NCBI GenBank assembly: GCA_951640165.1 | Contig: OX621245.1 | Span: forward strand, 17,290,330 to 17,354,329 | Origin: Pseudoips prasinana | Taxonomy: Eukaryota; Arthropoda; Insecta; Lepidoptera; Nolidae | Length of the DNA: 64,000 bases | Reading direction: 5' to 3' | Shown here: positions 44,479 to 54,592 of the stretch, one piece after another | Layout: every line of letters starts with the position of its first letter | How positions within the stretch are numbered: position 1 is the first letter of the stretch | Program-made: the position numbers and the translations under genes | Notes under the pieces: generated by a model | The model's database searches: none | What the model saw: the letters and a program-made list of their open reading frames with translations, nothing else | Told to the model about the DNA's origin: nothing

Positions 44479-45184
44479 TTTTTGCAATTAACTGTACTTT
44501 TTCTTACGTAGCTGGATAGCTGCACAACAAGAGATGTATTATAGAAATATAGATGTGTATACATTCAATGTACTTAATAATACGTTCCATCGGATATTAG
44601 CCATCTCATCATATGACCGATGAATGGGATAAAGATATTTGAAAAGAACGGGCTGGAATCATACCTTATTTGACCATATCAACTAAATAAATCATAGAAT
44701 TGTGTCGAATTATAAAAGGGAATATTTATTTAAGTATATATATAGTACAATTAGGCATTGTTATCTTTAGAAGTACTGTGAACAAATCAAATTTGAATAA
44801 AACAGAACACAAAATTATACAGATAGGTAGTCTTGTAGAAACAAGAATAAATTCAAACGTCTTATTCACTCAGCAACGTCAGTAAACCGTATCCGTGAAA
44901 CTGGCGATAATTCGAATGTCCGCCTGTTATCTCATCCTTTTAGATCAACCCTGAACACTACCGTACTCTTGTAATCCGTAGACAGGAAAATAAGTTACTC
45001 GTAATTCACAGTTCCGAACCAGTGAGATATCGTACCAAAACCGGAACAGATAGCTACGTCGGATGTTTTATTATGGAAGATACCTGCCACAAGATCCCCA
45101 GTTTTCTGAGCTTTATCGATGAAAAATGTATCTTATGTAGAATACAGTTCTCCTGGGCGTTGTTATTAGCAAGCTAGGACATAA
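44479..45184. other. No gene seen
   Basis: The open stretch 44700-44885 is AT-driven. No repeat recognised. Confidence 0.4.
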
Positions 45185-45410
45185 TAGTGCAGGGAGTGCA
45201 AACACAATTAATACTGCTCGCTTATTCTTCACTCTCATAATCCGATGGGACGGCTATTCAATACAACCGGGGAAATAAGAGGTGTAGGACCGCCAGCTTC
45301 ATGTGCTCTGCGAGGCACGGGCGTCTAACAGCATCATTTTCCAGACTCCCTGACGTTATTTTGGTAAGGAAAATCCCAATAAGTCTTATTGGTACTTTAA
45401 CCGGCGTTAC
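45185..45410 (-). repeat. SINE family C, minus strand, decayed
   Basis: In reverse complement it contains 'tgaagctggcggtcctac'-type wording, 'tagccgtcccatcggattat' and 'gagagtgaagaat', in the order of the 30303 copy. tRNA head not preserved. Confidence 0.55.
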
Positions 45411-45462
45411 ACCTCACAATGGGGAAGGCCTTTGTCCAACAGTGGGCATCTTTCGGTTGAGC
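45411..45462 (-). repeat. 'ctgctggacaaagg' repeat, minus strand
   Basis: Reverse complement reads 'accgaaagatgcccactgtt' and 'ggacaaaggcctt', matching the 32857-32969 family. It directly abuts a Jockey-type LINE fragment. Confidence 0.65.
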
Positions 45463-45712
45463 CAAAAACTCCAACATTGAAATCCTACAAAGATACCAGA
45501 ACAGCATAGCTAATGCACCATGGTTCACTAAAATGATAGAATTGCATGATTATCTGAAAATAGATCCAATCAAAATAGAAGTTAAAAACAGAGTTAAAAG
45601 ATATCAACAACGCATTAATTCCCATAGTAACAATCTAGCGATAGCTCTCAATGGCCCACTTCATACTAGGAGATTGAAGCGATATCACATCTGGGATCTC
45701 CTTCTAACCTGA
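45461..45712 (+). pseudogene. C-terminal fragment of a Jockey-type LINE reverse transcriptase
   Basis: An open frame of about 83 codons ending at TGA 45710-45712 reads AKNSNIEILQRYQNS, ANAPWFTKM, IELHDYLKID, then RVKRYQQRINSHSNNLA and RRLKRYHIWDLL. The pattern 'S-NI-ILQRFQ...NAPW-----LH-DL' followed by 'RRLKR--P-DL' is the familiar C-terminus of Jockey-clade pol proteins, downstream of the RT palm. Everything upstream is missing (an in-frame stop precedes it), so this is a 5'-truncated insertion. The fragment itself has no frameshift, so it is moderately young. Confidence 0.8.
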
Positions 45713-46417
45713 AATTCGCTACAAACCAATAAGAGGTTAATTCTTCACAGGAAGAACATGCCTCACACGCCCTTTACCGCACTCAACGTATCTGCTAAAA
45801 GCCAAACAGCTGATTGCAAGATAAAATATAATATTCGGCTGATATGATGATGAAACCGCATAATCCTCGATTGAACACGCCACCGCTAACCAACGTGGAA
45901 GCCGAGTGGGTGTCTTAAGTACAACGTAACCAGTAAGATATAAAGTGAAACTACAGTAGCATTTTTTCTCGATGTCTCTATCAGACGTTTTCATTTCACT
46001 TACACACGTTAATTGCGCTTCACATCAATTACAAGCATCCTGCTAATGTCGATACTTGTATGAATCGATCTTTAGTGCTACTACGTACAGAACGTACATA
46101 CATTTGCCCGTCCCTGACACTATATTAACGAATACCTACAGCCGAAGCATAGTAGCATACTGACTAACGGTAACTATACTTGCTACTCAAGGAAAATTGT
46201 GAATCCAGAATGTTCAACTACCAATGTACTATATAATAATAGCCATTTAACTACAAAATTAATTCAATATTACTATGTTTTTATGTAAATTCTTTTATAT
46301 TATTATGGTAGTACATCTTTTGCTAGAATAGATTGACAAACATAATACCTGAGTGTGTGCAAAACACATTTTTCATCTGTTACAAAAATTGACAGATATT
46401 TTTTTTTATTATGAATT
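45713..46417. other. No gene seen
   Basis: The minus-strand open stretch 45737-45994 has no recognisable domain. Part may be the 3' UTR of the Jockey fragment. Confidence 0.4.
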
Positions 46418-46596
46418 ACTAGCTGTGCCTCGCGGTTTTACTCGCGTTAATCTTTATAAATTACAGCCTATGTGTTATTCCAGGGTGTCAGCTAACTTCA
46501 CACCAAATTTTATTAAAATCGCTCGAGCCGTTTAGACGTTAAGAAGTAACAAACATACACACTAACAAGCTTACGCCTTTATAATATTAGTGTGAT
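46418..46596 (+). repeat. RTE-like LINE 3' tail ('agctgtgcc...gcggttt' family), copy 1
   Basis: 'actagctgtgcctcgcggtt' start, 'attacagcctatgtgttatt' middle, 'aagaagtaacaaacatacac' and 'cctttataatattagtgtga' end. Same family as 50876-51047, 51045-51220 and 60478-60668. Confidence 0.7.
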
Positions 46597-47335
46597 GTTA
46601 CGATATGGTAACACGTAGGTTGTTTTATGGCAAATTGTGGCCCAATCCATTAATTTATTAATTAATCTTAACTTATTCACAATCGAGCAAATCTATTGCA
46701 CAATGTATTATCACGATTCTTAATAAAATAATTAGATAGAAATATGTTTTGTACACTTTTAGCCTATCCAATGCCCATAATATTCTTCCGTTGTTTTAAG
46801 TTGTTATTTTCGTCACGGTTGTTATTTCTTAGGTACGGTAAAAGGCGTCAGTGTTCTTTGTGAATCTTATTTTATGTTGCGTAGTTCCATAGCTTCAATT
46901 ATAGCAATTTGCCTTCCAGTGAGTTTAAACTAAGTTGCTCACTGATGTCAGATTAAAAGTTGTTTAAGATTGCACGGCAGTGGCATTACTGACTCTAGTT
47001 TCACAACTAGACGCCCAATGGGCCTCTTGCTACTTGTAGATTAGAACTCGACCAGTATTTTTTTGCTGTATTACGGTTTGTGAAGCCGCCATTGAGCCTT
47101 CGCACCCAATAATAAGAGCTGTCAGATACTTTACACCGCGACGATCTGTTTTTCGTCATTACATTGCCGACCGCCGGCAACGAATTCTTTCGCATTATTT
47201 TTAGAACTATACACGTACGCGTCATATACATATAATGTAAACATATGTATATCACGCGTACTTTTATTAATATTTAAACATTTGAGAAGTTTTATACTTT
47301 AATAATAATGAACACCTAGTTGGTGCTCATCTATG
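46597..47335. other. No gene seen
   Basis: The minus-strand open stretch 47007-47255 (82 codons, ending GGFTNRNTAKKYWSS) has mixed composition and could be a retroelement fragment, but no family was recognised. Confidence 0.35.
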
Positions 47336-47608
47336 ACGGTCAATATAATAATATCCTGGGACATTATTCACACACGGCAATCTGATTCCAACCTACGCAG
47401 AGCTTATACTATGAAAACCAGATATCTGATATATTACTTATACTACTTTTCTTTTGTAAATACATACTTACATAGATAATTACAACAGACTCAGGACAAA
47501 TAGACATGTTCATGCACAAAAATATCTGTCCGCAGTGGGAATCGAACCCAAGACCTGCGGCGTGAAAAGCAAGCATATTCTATCTAACCACGCCAACGGG
47601 CCCATAAT
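47336..47608 (-). repeat. SINE family A, minus strand, near complete
   Basis: Reverse complement of the 18421 copy: box B appears as 'gtgggaatcgaaccc', the head ends 'ccacgccaacgggccc', and the body shows 'ctgattccaacctacgcaga' and 'tcctgggacattattcac'. Confidence 0.8.
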
Positions 47609-47844
47609 GCATAATAATAGGCAGTATATAAACTACATAGTGTGTGAAACTCATGCCAGGAGTTTAATCTGCTTATAAAAGTGGTCAACTTTCTAAATAC
47701 ACAAAAATAGATGTAGGTACTTCCCATGCACATTTATGTTTATCAAATGGCGCAGACGATGTATGGGTATAAAATATTTTAGTACATATTTCGCAAACTG
47801 GTTTCCATTTTGCGCTCCTTTAAGTTCCTCCACTATAATATGTA

Positions 47845-47885
47845 GTATACATATAGTATATATATATATAGTACACATATAGTAC
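47845..47885. repeat. (TATA)/(ATATAGTAC) simple repeat
   Basis: 'acatatagtatatatatata' and 'tagtacacatatagtac' make a short simple repeat; the minus-strand Tyr/Ile/Cys-rich open stretches nearby (47693-47905, 47833-48033) are artefacts. Confidence 0.7.
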
Positions 47886-47923
47886 GAGTACACATATGGG
47901 TACACTGATTATTGATTTTGACT

Positions 47924-48005
47924 GCACGTGTGGCGCTGTGGTTCAGATAGTCACCTCGCCACTTTGTGACCAGGATAATAGTGCCACCACTGAGATAATA
48001 ATACC
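47924..48005 (+). repeat. SINE family B head, partial
   Basis: 'tgactgcacgtgtggcgctg' and 'agtcacctcgcc' match the head of the 24900 copy, then similarity stops; box B is lost. Confidence 0.6.
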
Positions 48006-48037
48006 ATTTAGGACTATAAAATTTGCGAGGCAAGTAC

Positions 48038-48209
48038 CTACTAGGTAGTCTACCCTCTTCAAGGGTTTAAACAAATACTAACTGACTATACTAGATGGAC
48101 CGATATTTTGAGGATAGTCGTTGGAAAGCGACGGCTTTTTTCCAACGACTATCATTCGATTTGATGACTACTTTGTTTAAACGCTTAAAGCGGGTAGTCT
48201 ATCTAGTAG
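48038..48209. mobile_element. Foldback MITE, 172 bp
   Basis: Outer arms 'ctactaggtagtctaccc' and 'gggtttaaacaaa' pair with 'tttgtttaaacgc' and 'gggtagtctatctagtag'. A nested perfect 15 bp hairpin lies at the centre (48113-48127 with 48139-48153). No coding capacity. Confidence 0.75.
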
Positions 48210-48232
48210 ACTCAGCACAAGACCAGCAACCG

Positions 48233-48290
48233 TGGAGATCTTTTGGAGAGGTCTTTTTCCAGCTGTAGGCGTCTTTCGGCTGTAATGGTG
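48233..48290 (-). repeat. 'ctgctggacaaagg' repeat, minus strand, decayed
   Basis: Reverse complement reads 'cagccgaaagacgcctacag' and 'ctggaaaaagacctctcc', a diverged copy of 32857-32969. Confidence 0.5.
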
Positions 48291-48816
48291 GACTGACTAT
48301 CCTTGTACTAAGAATTATATGCTTCCATTTATGCACTTCATAACTAACAATATTATACCATTAACTTTCTACAGTTCTACAAAGGAATGAATACGAAGTA
48401 ATTGCTTTATTAAAACTGTGATAATTAATTATCATCAGCTGTTAGAAGTAACTTCCATTGACACTTGCTCGGATTCCACAAATTTCTTCATGCTTATGAA
48501 GTCATTTAGCAGCAGCTGTCTCCACTCAATATTTGCTTACAAGTATTATAAAGTTTGTGAATATTAATTAAGCCTCGTTCCACATTAAAACTTAAGGTGA
48601 CGTTAAACCTATGTAGGTCGTGAACTCTACGAGTGAGGTAATATACCTACCTACATATGCAGTTAGCAAATTCCATACGTATTACAACGCAGAAAATTCC
48701 ATTAAACCTTACATCTAACGTTTAATGGCGAATAAGACGTTTTCGTGTGCCATTTTACTCGCCCAATTACTTGCAGTCGCAAATCATTTGACAGATTCTA
48801 AACTTTTGTAACGGTC

Positions 48817-49101
48817 ATGAAAAATTTATTTTATTTGGAATCTTCAAAGCCAAATCTAACGAGACGTATAAAGGGGAGTAAATCTGCATTAGTGGCAGAA
48901 GCTATAAAACCGATAGGTTATTGCCATCTTCGTCTAGAATGCCGACTGCAAAATGTCCGTGTATCGAACCGGGCAAGCAGTAAAATTGCAGGGAAAAGTT
49001 GGACGAGCGCCAGGCGTGCGTACCGTCGCGTCGAATGCGGTATATTGTTTGTAGAAAGAATTTATTTCTTATTCATGTGGACACAACACTTGGAACATTG
49101 A
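48817..49101 (+). CDS. Possible small ORF or exon in a GC-rich patch (unknown)
   Basis: Two overlapping frames are open. The longer (48817-49101, 94 codons) is Arg/Ser-rich. A second, in another frame, starts at ATG 48953 in a good context ('caaaATGtcc') and reads MSVYRTGQAVKLQGKVGRAP followed by GVRTVASNA, with a donor-like 'GCG|GTATAT' near 49040. The GC-rich patch 48940-49050 contrasts with its surroundings. Either frame could mark a first coding exon; neither peptide is recognised. Confidence 0.2.
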   Translation: MKNLFYLESSKPNLTRRIKGSKSALVAEAIKPIGYCHLRLECRLQNVRVSNRASSKIAGKSWTSARRAYRRVECGILFVERIYFLFMWTQHLEH

Positions 49102-49193
49102 AAGTGATATCGGTATCGCTGCGCTGCCACGTTGTACGTTAGAGCCAACGTGCTTGACAACATCATGCATAAAATATGTACTTCTATTCAAAG

Positions 49194-49304
49194 AGCTAAC
49201 CGTACATAGGTACCCAATTTTCTCTCGGTTCAAAGTCTTTAACAAGTTGTTTCTAAAACTTGTTGATGACCGAGTGAATTTTGGGTACCTATGTTCGATA
49301 AGCT
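49194..49304. mobile_element. Foldback MITE, 111 bp
   Basis: 'acataggtacccaa' on the left and 'ttgggtacctatgt' on the right, with inner pairing of 'ctcggt' and 'aacaagtt' stretches, make an almost complete imperfect hairpin starting and ending with 'agct'. Confidence 0.7.
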
Positions 49305-50071
49305 AAACCAACAAGTACCTATAAAGTTCCAATAATTATGATGACGTGTCTTAATATATTCATAGAAATAAATAGTATGTTTTTAAAGTAAGTCAAATTT
49401 CCCTCGATATGCGCTCGGGGTAAACTGATGCGAATATATTGCATTTGAATTACGTAGAACTACTTTTTACCGAGTAAAACGGTTATTCCTAGTAAAATAG
49501 GAAGGAACCATGGATCGTTATATAGACATCTTTATTGCACGTTCTAGCCTTTCCACGTTTAAAATGATATAACTATATGTAAAAATATTACCATATATTG
49601 AAATTTAAATTAAACATATATTTCTAAGATATTTTAAACTCACTCAAATATTTTAAAATAGGTTATAATATAATGTTTATTGTACATAATAGCAGCTCCA
49701 TAGCAGTGTTTAATTTAATTAATAAGCAGTTGCCCATAAAATATTTATTTTGTGTTAAGTATAAGTAAAACACACCATCTATGTAGTTTAATCTATGTAT
49801 GTTATGGAAAACTTACTTTATTGTTATGGCGAACGTTGTGAAAATTTATTCAAATAACACCAGTTTCCATTTGAATGCAGCTGACTATTATAGTCAGCTA
49901 TAATAGCTCAATTCTCATACCACCGTCATTCACCGACCAATTACTTCATTCGATAATTTTATGTATTAGAACTTTTTTTTAATATAACCGATTAAAACAA
50001 AATCATGTAGAACCATACATAAATACAAATAAAATAAAATATTATTTAAATCAAAGGCAAAATGTCGTTTA
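49305..50071. other. No gene seen
   Basis: AT-rich; a small palindrome 'agctgactatta..tagtcagct' lies near 49880-49903. Confidence 0.4.
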
Positions 50072-50308
50072 AAGTCCTCCTGGCCGATTTCTGCCACGGC
50101 GGCCGTTAGCCGTCTGCGCGGGACATATTAATTACACAAGTGTACACGGTACACGTATGTTTTCTATTCCATCACTCTCATTTTCCGACGATACTGAGAA
50201 TTTCTTCTTTTTATCAGCAAAATACTATATACTAGAATTTGAGCCCAAAACGTCATTATCCGCGGTTGAAGACGCTACTGCTAGACCAATGAGGCAGTTA
50301 AAATAAAT
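50072..50308 (-). repeat. SINE family C, minus strand, internally deleted
   Basis: Reverse complement begins with the head 'aactgcctcattggtctagc', 'gtcttcaaccgcggata' and ends in 'gagagtgatggaat' and 'tgtcccgcgcagacgg'. The middle block present in 25765-26128 is missing. Confidence 0.6.
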
Positions 50309-50720
50309 AAAGTACATAGGTAGGTACAGTCAAATTGATCACCACCATACCTTTAAAATATAAAAAGCATTACAAGTTACCGAATGATATTTAAGATAAA
50401 TGTCATCCCGCATCACAAAAAATACAGTAAAATAAGTTAATGCTTCATTACATAGACATTTTAATGGCTGTAGGGAAGGGAGTGAAGTTAATTTTACTGG
50501 CACGCACAACGGGACCCTCCGCCCCCGCACACTGCCGTGACGGCGACTGGTGTCTGCTTCTCTCATCAGTAAAGGGGCCCTCAATATTCACTTGCAGGAT
50601 GTTCAAAGTATTAATTTTAAAAGAACGTTTACGTAGTTATATTGGTTCAGATTATATTTGTCTAAAAAAATATTTAGGTTAAATCTATGATTAACTGATT
50701 ACACTTAACTGAACGCATAG

Positions 50721-50858
50721 TTGTACACACGGCTACATATTATTATGAAGCTATACATTTCCCGTATAAGCTGATCCCGTGTTGTATAGGATTTCCATAC
50801 AATGAGAGCTTCAGCTTATATTGGAAATGTCTAGTTGGATATGTAGCCGTGTGTACAA
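50721..50858. mobile_element. Foldback MITE, 138 bp, perfect 20 bp ends
   Basis: 50721-50740 ('ttgtacacacggctacatat') is the exact reverse complement of 50839-50858. Inner blocks ('acatttcc', 'tataagctga') pair too, so most of the element can fold. Confidence 0.85.
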
Positions 50859-50875
50859 ATTGTAACATTCATTGA

Positions 50876-51047
50876 CTACTAGCTGTGCCCGCGGTTTCAC
50901 CCGCGTTAAACTTTATAAATTATAGCCTATGTGTTATCCGGATATATAAGCTATATTACTACAAAGTTTCATCAAAATCCGGTCGGCAGTTTTTGCGTGA
51001 AGAAGTAACAAACATACACACTCACAAACTTTGGCCTTTATAATACT
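50876..51047 (+). repeat. RTE-like LINE 3' tail, copy 2
   Basis: 'actagctgtgcccgcggttt' through 'aagaagtaacaaacatacac' to 'tttataatactaa'. Immediately followed in the same orientation by copy 3. Confidence 0.75.
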
Positions 51048-51220
51048 AACTGTGCCCCGCGGTTTTACCCGAATCAAACTTTATAAATAGTAATCTATAT
51101 GTTAATCCAGGGTGTAGAAGGGTAATTAAGGGTAACTCCATACCAAATTTTATTAAAACTGCTCCAGCCTTTAGCCATTAGGATGGTAGGAAGCAGTATA
51201 TGATAGGATTAGTGTGATTT
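51045..51220 (+). repeat. RTE-like LINE 3' tail, copy 3 (tandem with copy 2)
   Basis: 'actgtgccccgcggttttac' start, 'ataccaaattttattaaaac' middle and 'ataggattagtgtgat' end. Its start is fused to the end of copy 2, so one tail inserted at the other's terminus. Confidence 0.65.
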
Positions 51221-51302
51221 ATTTTTGTATAGTTAACGTGTCGATGTTCTTGACGTTTTAAGTTTCAATTAAGCAATTTAGGCTCCTTAAGTTATTACAT
51301 AC

Positions 51303-51930
51303 TTTGTGTATAAGTCAAAGTGCGAGGGGTTTACAAGGTGTAACACAAGTGGTGGAAAAAACTTAAGTAGCGCTACCCATGAAACTGAATAAATTAAAGG
51401 AAACCAGTTTGTGCAAGACATAGTAGTTTCTTTTGACTCCCCATACGAAAGTGGGTGTTATCTCTTAATTAAAAGCCACAGCTGATGGTTATTCTTCTAT
51501 GCGATCCATTAGATAATGGACGTTGACTGACCTGTTGTTCCCTTAGTTAGTGACGATTACTGCTAAACCAAAGGTACGATCCCCACCCAGAACAAATCTT
51601 TGTGAGTGTGAGCACGACTTATTCTATGTCTGGATGTAATTTATCAATAATATGTAGGTATGTATTTAGAAATATATGAGTATGTTGATCAGTTGTCTGG
51701 TTGCCATAGTAGAGTCTCTGTCTACATTGATATCAGATGGCAGTGTATTGGATGTCCTAATTTGCTAAGCTGTGGCAGTTTGTATGGGGAGCCTGAAAAT
51801 AAATACATATTGCACAAACTAAATTTCTTTGATTTGTTCAGTTTCGTCGGTAGCGCTACTTAAGTTTTATCCACCAATAACGTTACAGCTTGTAAACCCC
51901 TCGCGCGTTGTCTTATACACAAGCGTTATA
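51303..51930. mobile_element. Foldback element with ~150 bp arms, split by a SINE
   Basis: Left arm 51308-51470 ('tgtgtataag', 'gaggggtttacaag', 'acttaagtagcgctacc', 'tttgtgcaa', 'ctccccatac') pairs with right arm 51765-51924 in the same order inverted, roughly 80-85% alike. The SINE at 51520-51762 lies between. No transposase. Confidence 0.75.
51520..51762 (+). repeat. SINE family A inside the foldback element
   Basis: Head 'gacctgttgttcccttagtt' with degraded box B 'ggtacgatccccac', then 'acaaatctttgtgagtgtga', and the A body 'gttgccatagtagagtctct' and 'atatcagatggcagtgt'. Confidence 0.65.
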
Positions 51931-52266
51931 CGTAGATAGGTATCGATAAAGCTGGCAGACAGCGAGGGGTCGCCGCACTACCCTAACCCCGATGAATTCC
52001 TGGAAAATCGGCAGTAAAAGCAACGTTAGGAAAATATATCTTTGGCTTCCCAGATAATCATGACTCACTTTAATAAATCAAAGGTTATGGCCTTGGAGCC
52101 TGATGCCTAACATTTACCTAACGACTATACCAACTTGACTTGCCTAAATAACTATAGCCTTGAACCATCGCAGTAATGGTGAAAACAAGAGCGGCACGCA
52201 ACCTTTTTGCTCAAGAAATAAGTCGCTAGCTGGACAATTCCAATTAATGTCAGCCAAAAAAAGCAT
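51931..52266. other. No gene seen
   Basis: More GC-balanced than average and partly open, but no motif was recognised. Confidence 0.35.
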
Positions 52267-52328
52267 TAAATTGATTAGCTACATTACCAAGTAAGTAAAC
52301 TTACTTGGTAATGTAGCTAATCAATTTA
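52267..52328. repeat. Perfect 30 bp hairpin, 2 nt loop
   Basis: Arms 52267-52296 and 52299-52328 are exact reverse complements ('taaattgattagctacatta' and so on) around 'aa'. Near-zero loop and perfect pairing mark a very recent palindrome, or one maintained by selection or by constant re-formation. Confidence 0.92.
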
Positions 52329-52772
52329 AACTGCAAAGGTCACATCGATATAGAGGTCTATAAATAGTGGAGAAGAGCAATCCAATAGCCGCGGAGAACA
52401 ATATAAAACCGCATGTCCCAACGCCCCTCTGGTTGTAAATCCTTGCAGTCTCGTACGTAACTAAGTTTTTCCGGTAAAACACGCATCGGATGATTCATCG
52501 AAGTGCCTCGTAGGCTGCTTACGTATATAGCAAGAGAACCATTTTAATGTTTTCCGTGTATTATCTGGTTTATATGAAAGCGAGAAGACTAGTTTTCCTT
52601 AGTCATCTCTCTTGATGTTTGCAGCTAAGGAACTCGATACATCCTTAGGTGTTGCTTTTGTATATTTTTATATGTGTGGGCAGTAGTTACCCTTTGTTCA
52701 TAGTTATTTAAGCTATTATTTTGTCCTGTGACATGGCTAAACGACTATTGTCTTACATACCAATATCAGCTT
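52329..52772. other. No gene seen
   Basis: Spacer between the perfect hairpin and a split family B SINE; nothing recognised. Confidence 0.4.
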
Positions 52773-53130
52773 TGAATGCACGTGTGGCGCAGCGGCTAAG
52801 GGTCAGCGCTGACAGAGAGGAGCGCAGCGGAGAGAAATTTTTTAAGGCACTAGAAAATCAACTTTAGAGCTATAGGAATAAAGTGCGTATATGCTTGAAC
52901 CTGACAAAATGCTCGCGCAGTTTCGCGCATTATAATGTTCAAGCATACATGCACTTTATTTAAATAATTTTAAAGTTGATTTTCTAGTGTCTTAATAAAA
53001 TCCTCTCCGCTGCGCTCCTCTCTGACGCGCTGGCCCTTAGTCTGGATGTAATTTGTGTCCGTCTAGTATGTTTGTAAACTACCCCGCGACATAGGGACTA
53101 GATTCCCTAGTGCGTGCGTTGTCTTTTTTT
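52773..53130 (+). repeat. SINE family B split by a foldback element
   Basis: The head 'tgaatgcacgtgtggcgcag' and 'cggctaag' is at 52773-52800, and the 3' body 'tctggatgtaatttgtgtcc' to 'ccctagtgcgtgcg' at 53041-53130. About 90 bp of the family consensus, including box B, is replaced by the 52796-53040 palindrome. Confidence 0.75.
52796..53040. mobile_element. Foldback element, 245 bp, nearly full-length palindrome
   Basis: 'ctaagggtcagcgc' at the left end mirrors 'gcgctggcccttag' at the right. Inner blocks 'gagaggagcgcagcggagag', 'cactagaaaatcaacttta', 'aagtgc' and 'atgcttgaac' all pair with their inverses, leaving only a small centre near 52908-52925. Confidence 0.88.
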
Positions 53131-53924
53131 TGTATTTTTTTTTTAATTACGAGCCTTCATTCTTTATGAATATCCTAACCTCGGTGTTACAAGTTTCGCC
53201 AAGCTAGTCAAAACTGAGTCACATATTATTGTATCTGACTGTATACATTCTGTATTTCAGGACGCAATCATCTGCATTGCATAGCACACATATTCTACAA
53301 TATTTTTTTTCACCCGCTGACAAACTAACCACTGCCTAAGTGCTTAAATTCTCGGATCGATTATGTACCGGTGAGGACACCTAGGTGTGAGCGCCTTTTT
53401 CTTTTTAATTACAAAATAAGAATTGAGAAATGTCGCACTAATAAGTAACTGGCTGTTTACAACATCAGTATCTATTGATTGCTGAAACGTACTATGTAAA
53501 TGCGCAACACATATAATGTATTATACTTAGCCACATCTCGTGACTAAAAGCATTAGGGGGCGTTCAACACACTTTTTAAAATATGAACATGTTTCTGCAA
53601 AGAGGCGTTTGAACCAAGGGGGACTTCAATTACATTGAATTAGTTTTATTCGTTCTTTTTAATGACTAATACTTCGTTAGTCTACATTGAATAGGAAGCA
53701 AAGATTAATTGATATTAAATTGTTAGCGTATCAGATTTTGATTGCGTTAATAGAAGTGAATTATCATCACCATTCACTTCAAGGAGCATTGAAGTATTAG
53801 GAAGGAAATATGGAAAGATAATTAAATAGAGAAAACTTAATTTAACAACTGTTATGTTAAATATCCAGTGACCCAAAATCATGCCATATTTTTGTAAAAA
53901 TACATTGCAAATACGCATGCAAAA
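53131..53924. other. No gene seen
   Basis: AT-rich; the minus-strand open stretch 53715-53918 ends next to the tandem array and lacks motifs. Confidence 0.4.
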
Positions 53925-54592
53925 TCGTCAATCGGCAAGAACGCTAACACAATCTTGCGTAGTAAGAGGAACATCGATAAAAGCACTTCACTGAATTAAA
54001 CCAGCACAAGCTAAATTAGTTAAGATACTATTTATTTATAGTACATGAGTTAGTGCTGATTGTTTTAATCAATAAACTACAGTAGAATAATACAATATCG
54101 TCAGGAACGCTAACACAATCTTGGGTATTAAGAGGAACGTCGATAAAATACTTCACTGAATTAAATCAGCACAAGCTCAATTTGTTTAGACACTATTTAC
54201 CTATAGTATATGAGTTAGTGCTGATTTTAAATCAATAAACTATATCGAAATAATACAATATATGGTCAAGAACGCTAACACAATCTTGGGTATTAAGATG
54301 AACATCGATAAAAGCATTTCACTGAATTAAATCACCACAAGCTAAATTTGTTTAGACGTTATTTATAGTACATTAGTTAGTGCTTATTTTTTATCAATAA
54401 AATACAGTGGAATAATACAAAATCGTCAATTGTCAAGAACGCTAACACAATGTTGCGTATGCAGAGGAAAATTTATAAGAGCATTACACTTAATTTAATC
54501 AGCACAAGCTAAATTTGTGTAGACACTATTTACAGTACATGAGTTAGTGCTGATATTTGTATTATTAAAATACAGTGGTATAATACGAAATA
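53925..54592. repeat. Tandem repeat, 155-176 bp unit, four copies
   Basis: 'acgctaacacaatcttg' recurs at 53941, 54117, 54272 and 54439. Every unit then has 'gaggaacatcgataaaagca', 'tcactgaattaaatc', 'agcacaagctaaatttg', 'gtacatgagttagtgctgat' and 'aataatacaatatcgtca'. Each unit contains an inverted pair ('aatcagcac' with 'gtgctgatt'), so each can fold as a hairpin. Confidence 0.92.

Noticed and set aside
53925..54592. CRISPR-like array
   Set aside because: Unit length (155-176 bp), whole-unit similarity with no unique spacers and a eukaryotic setting rule it out; it is an ordinary tandem repeat.
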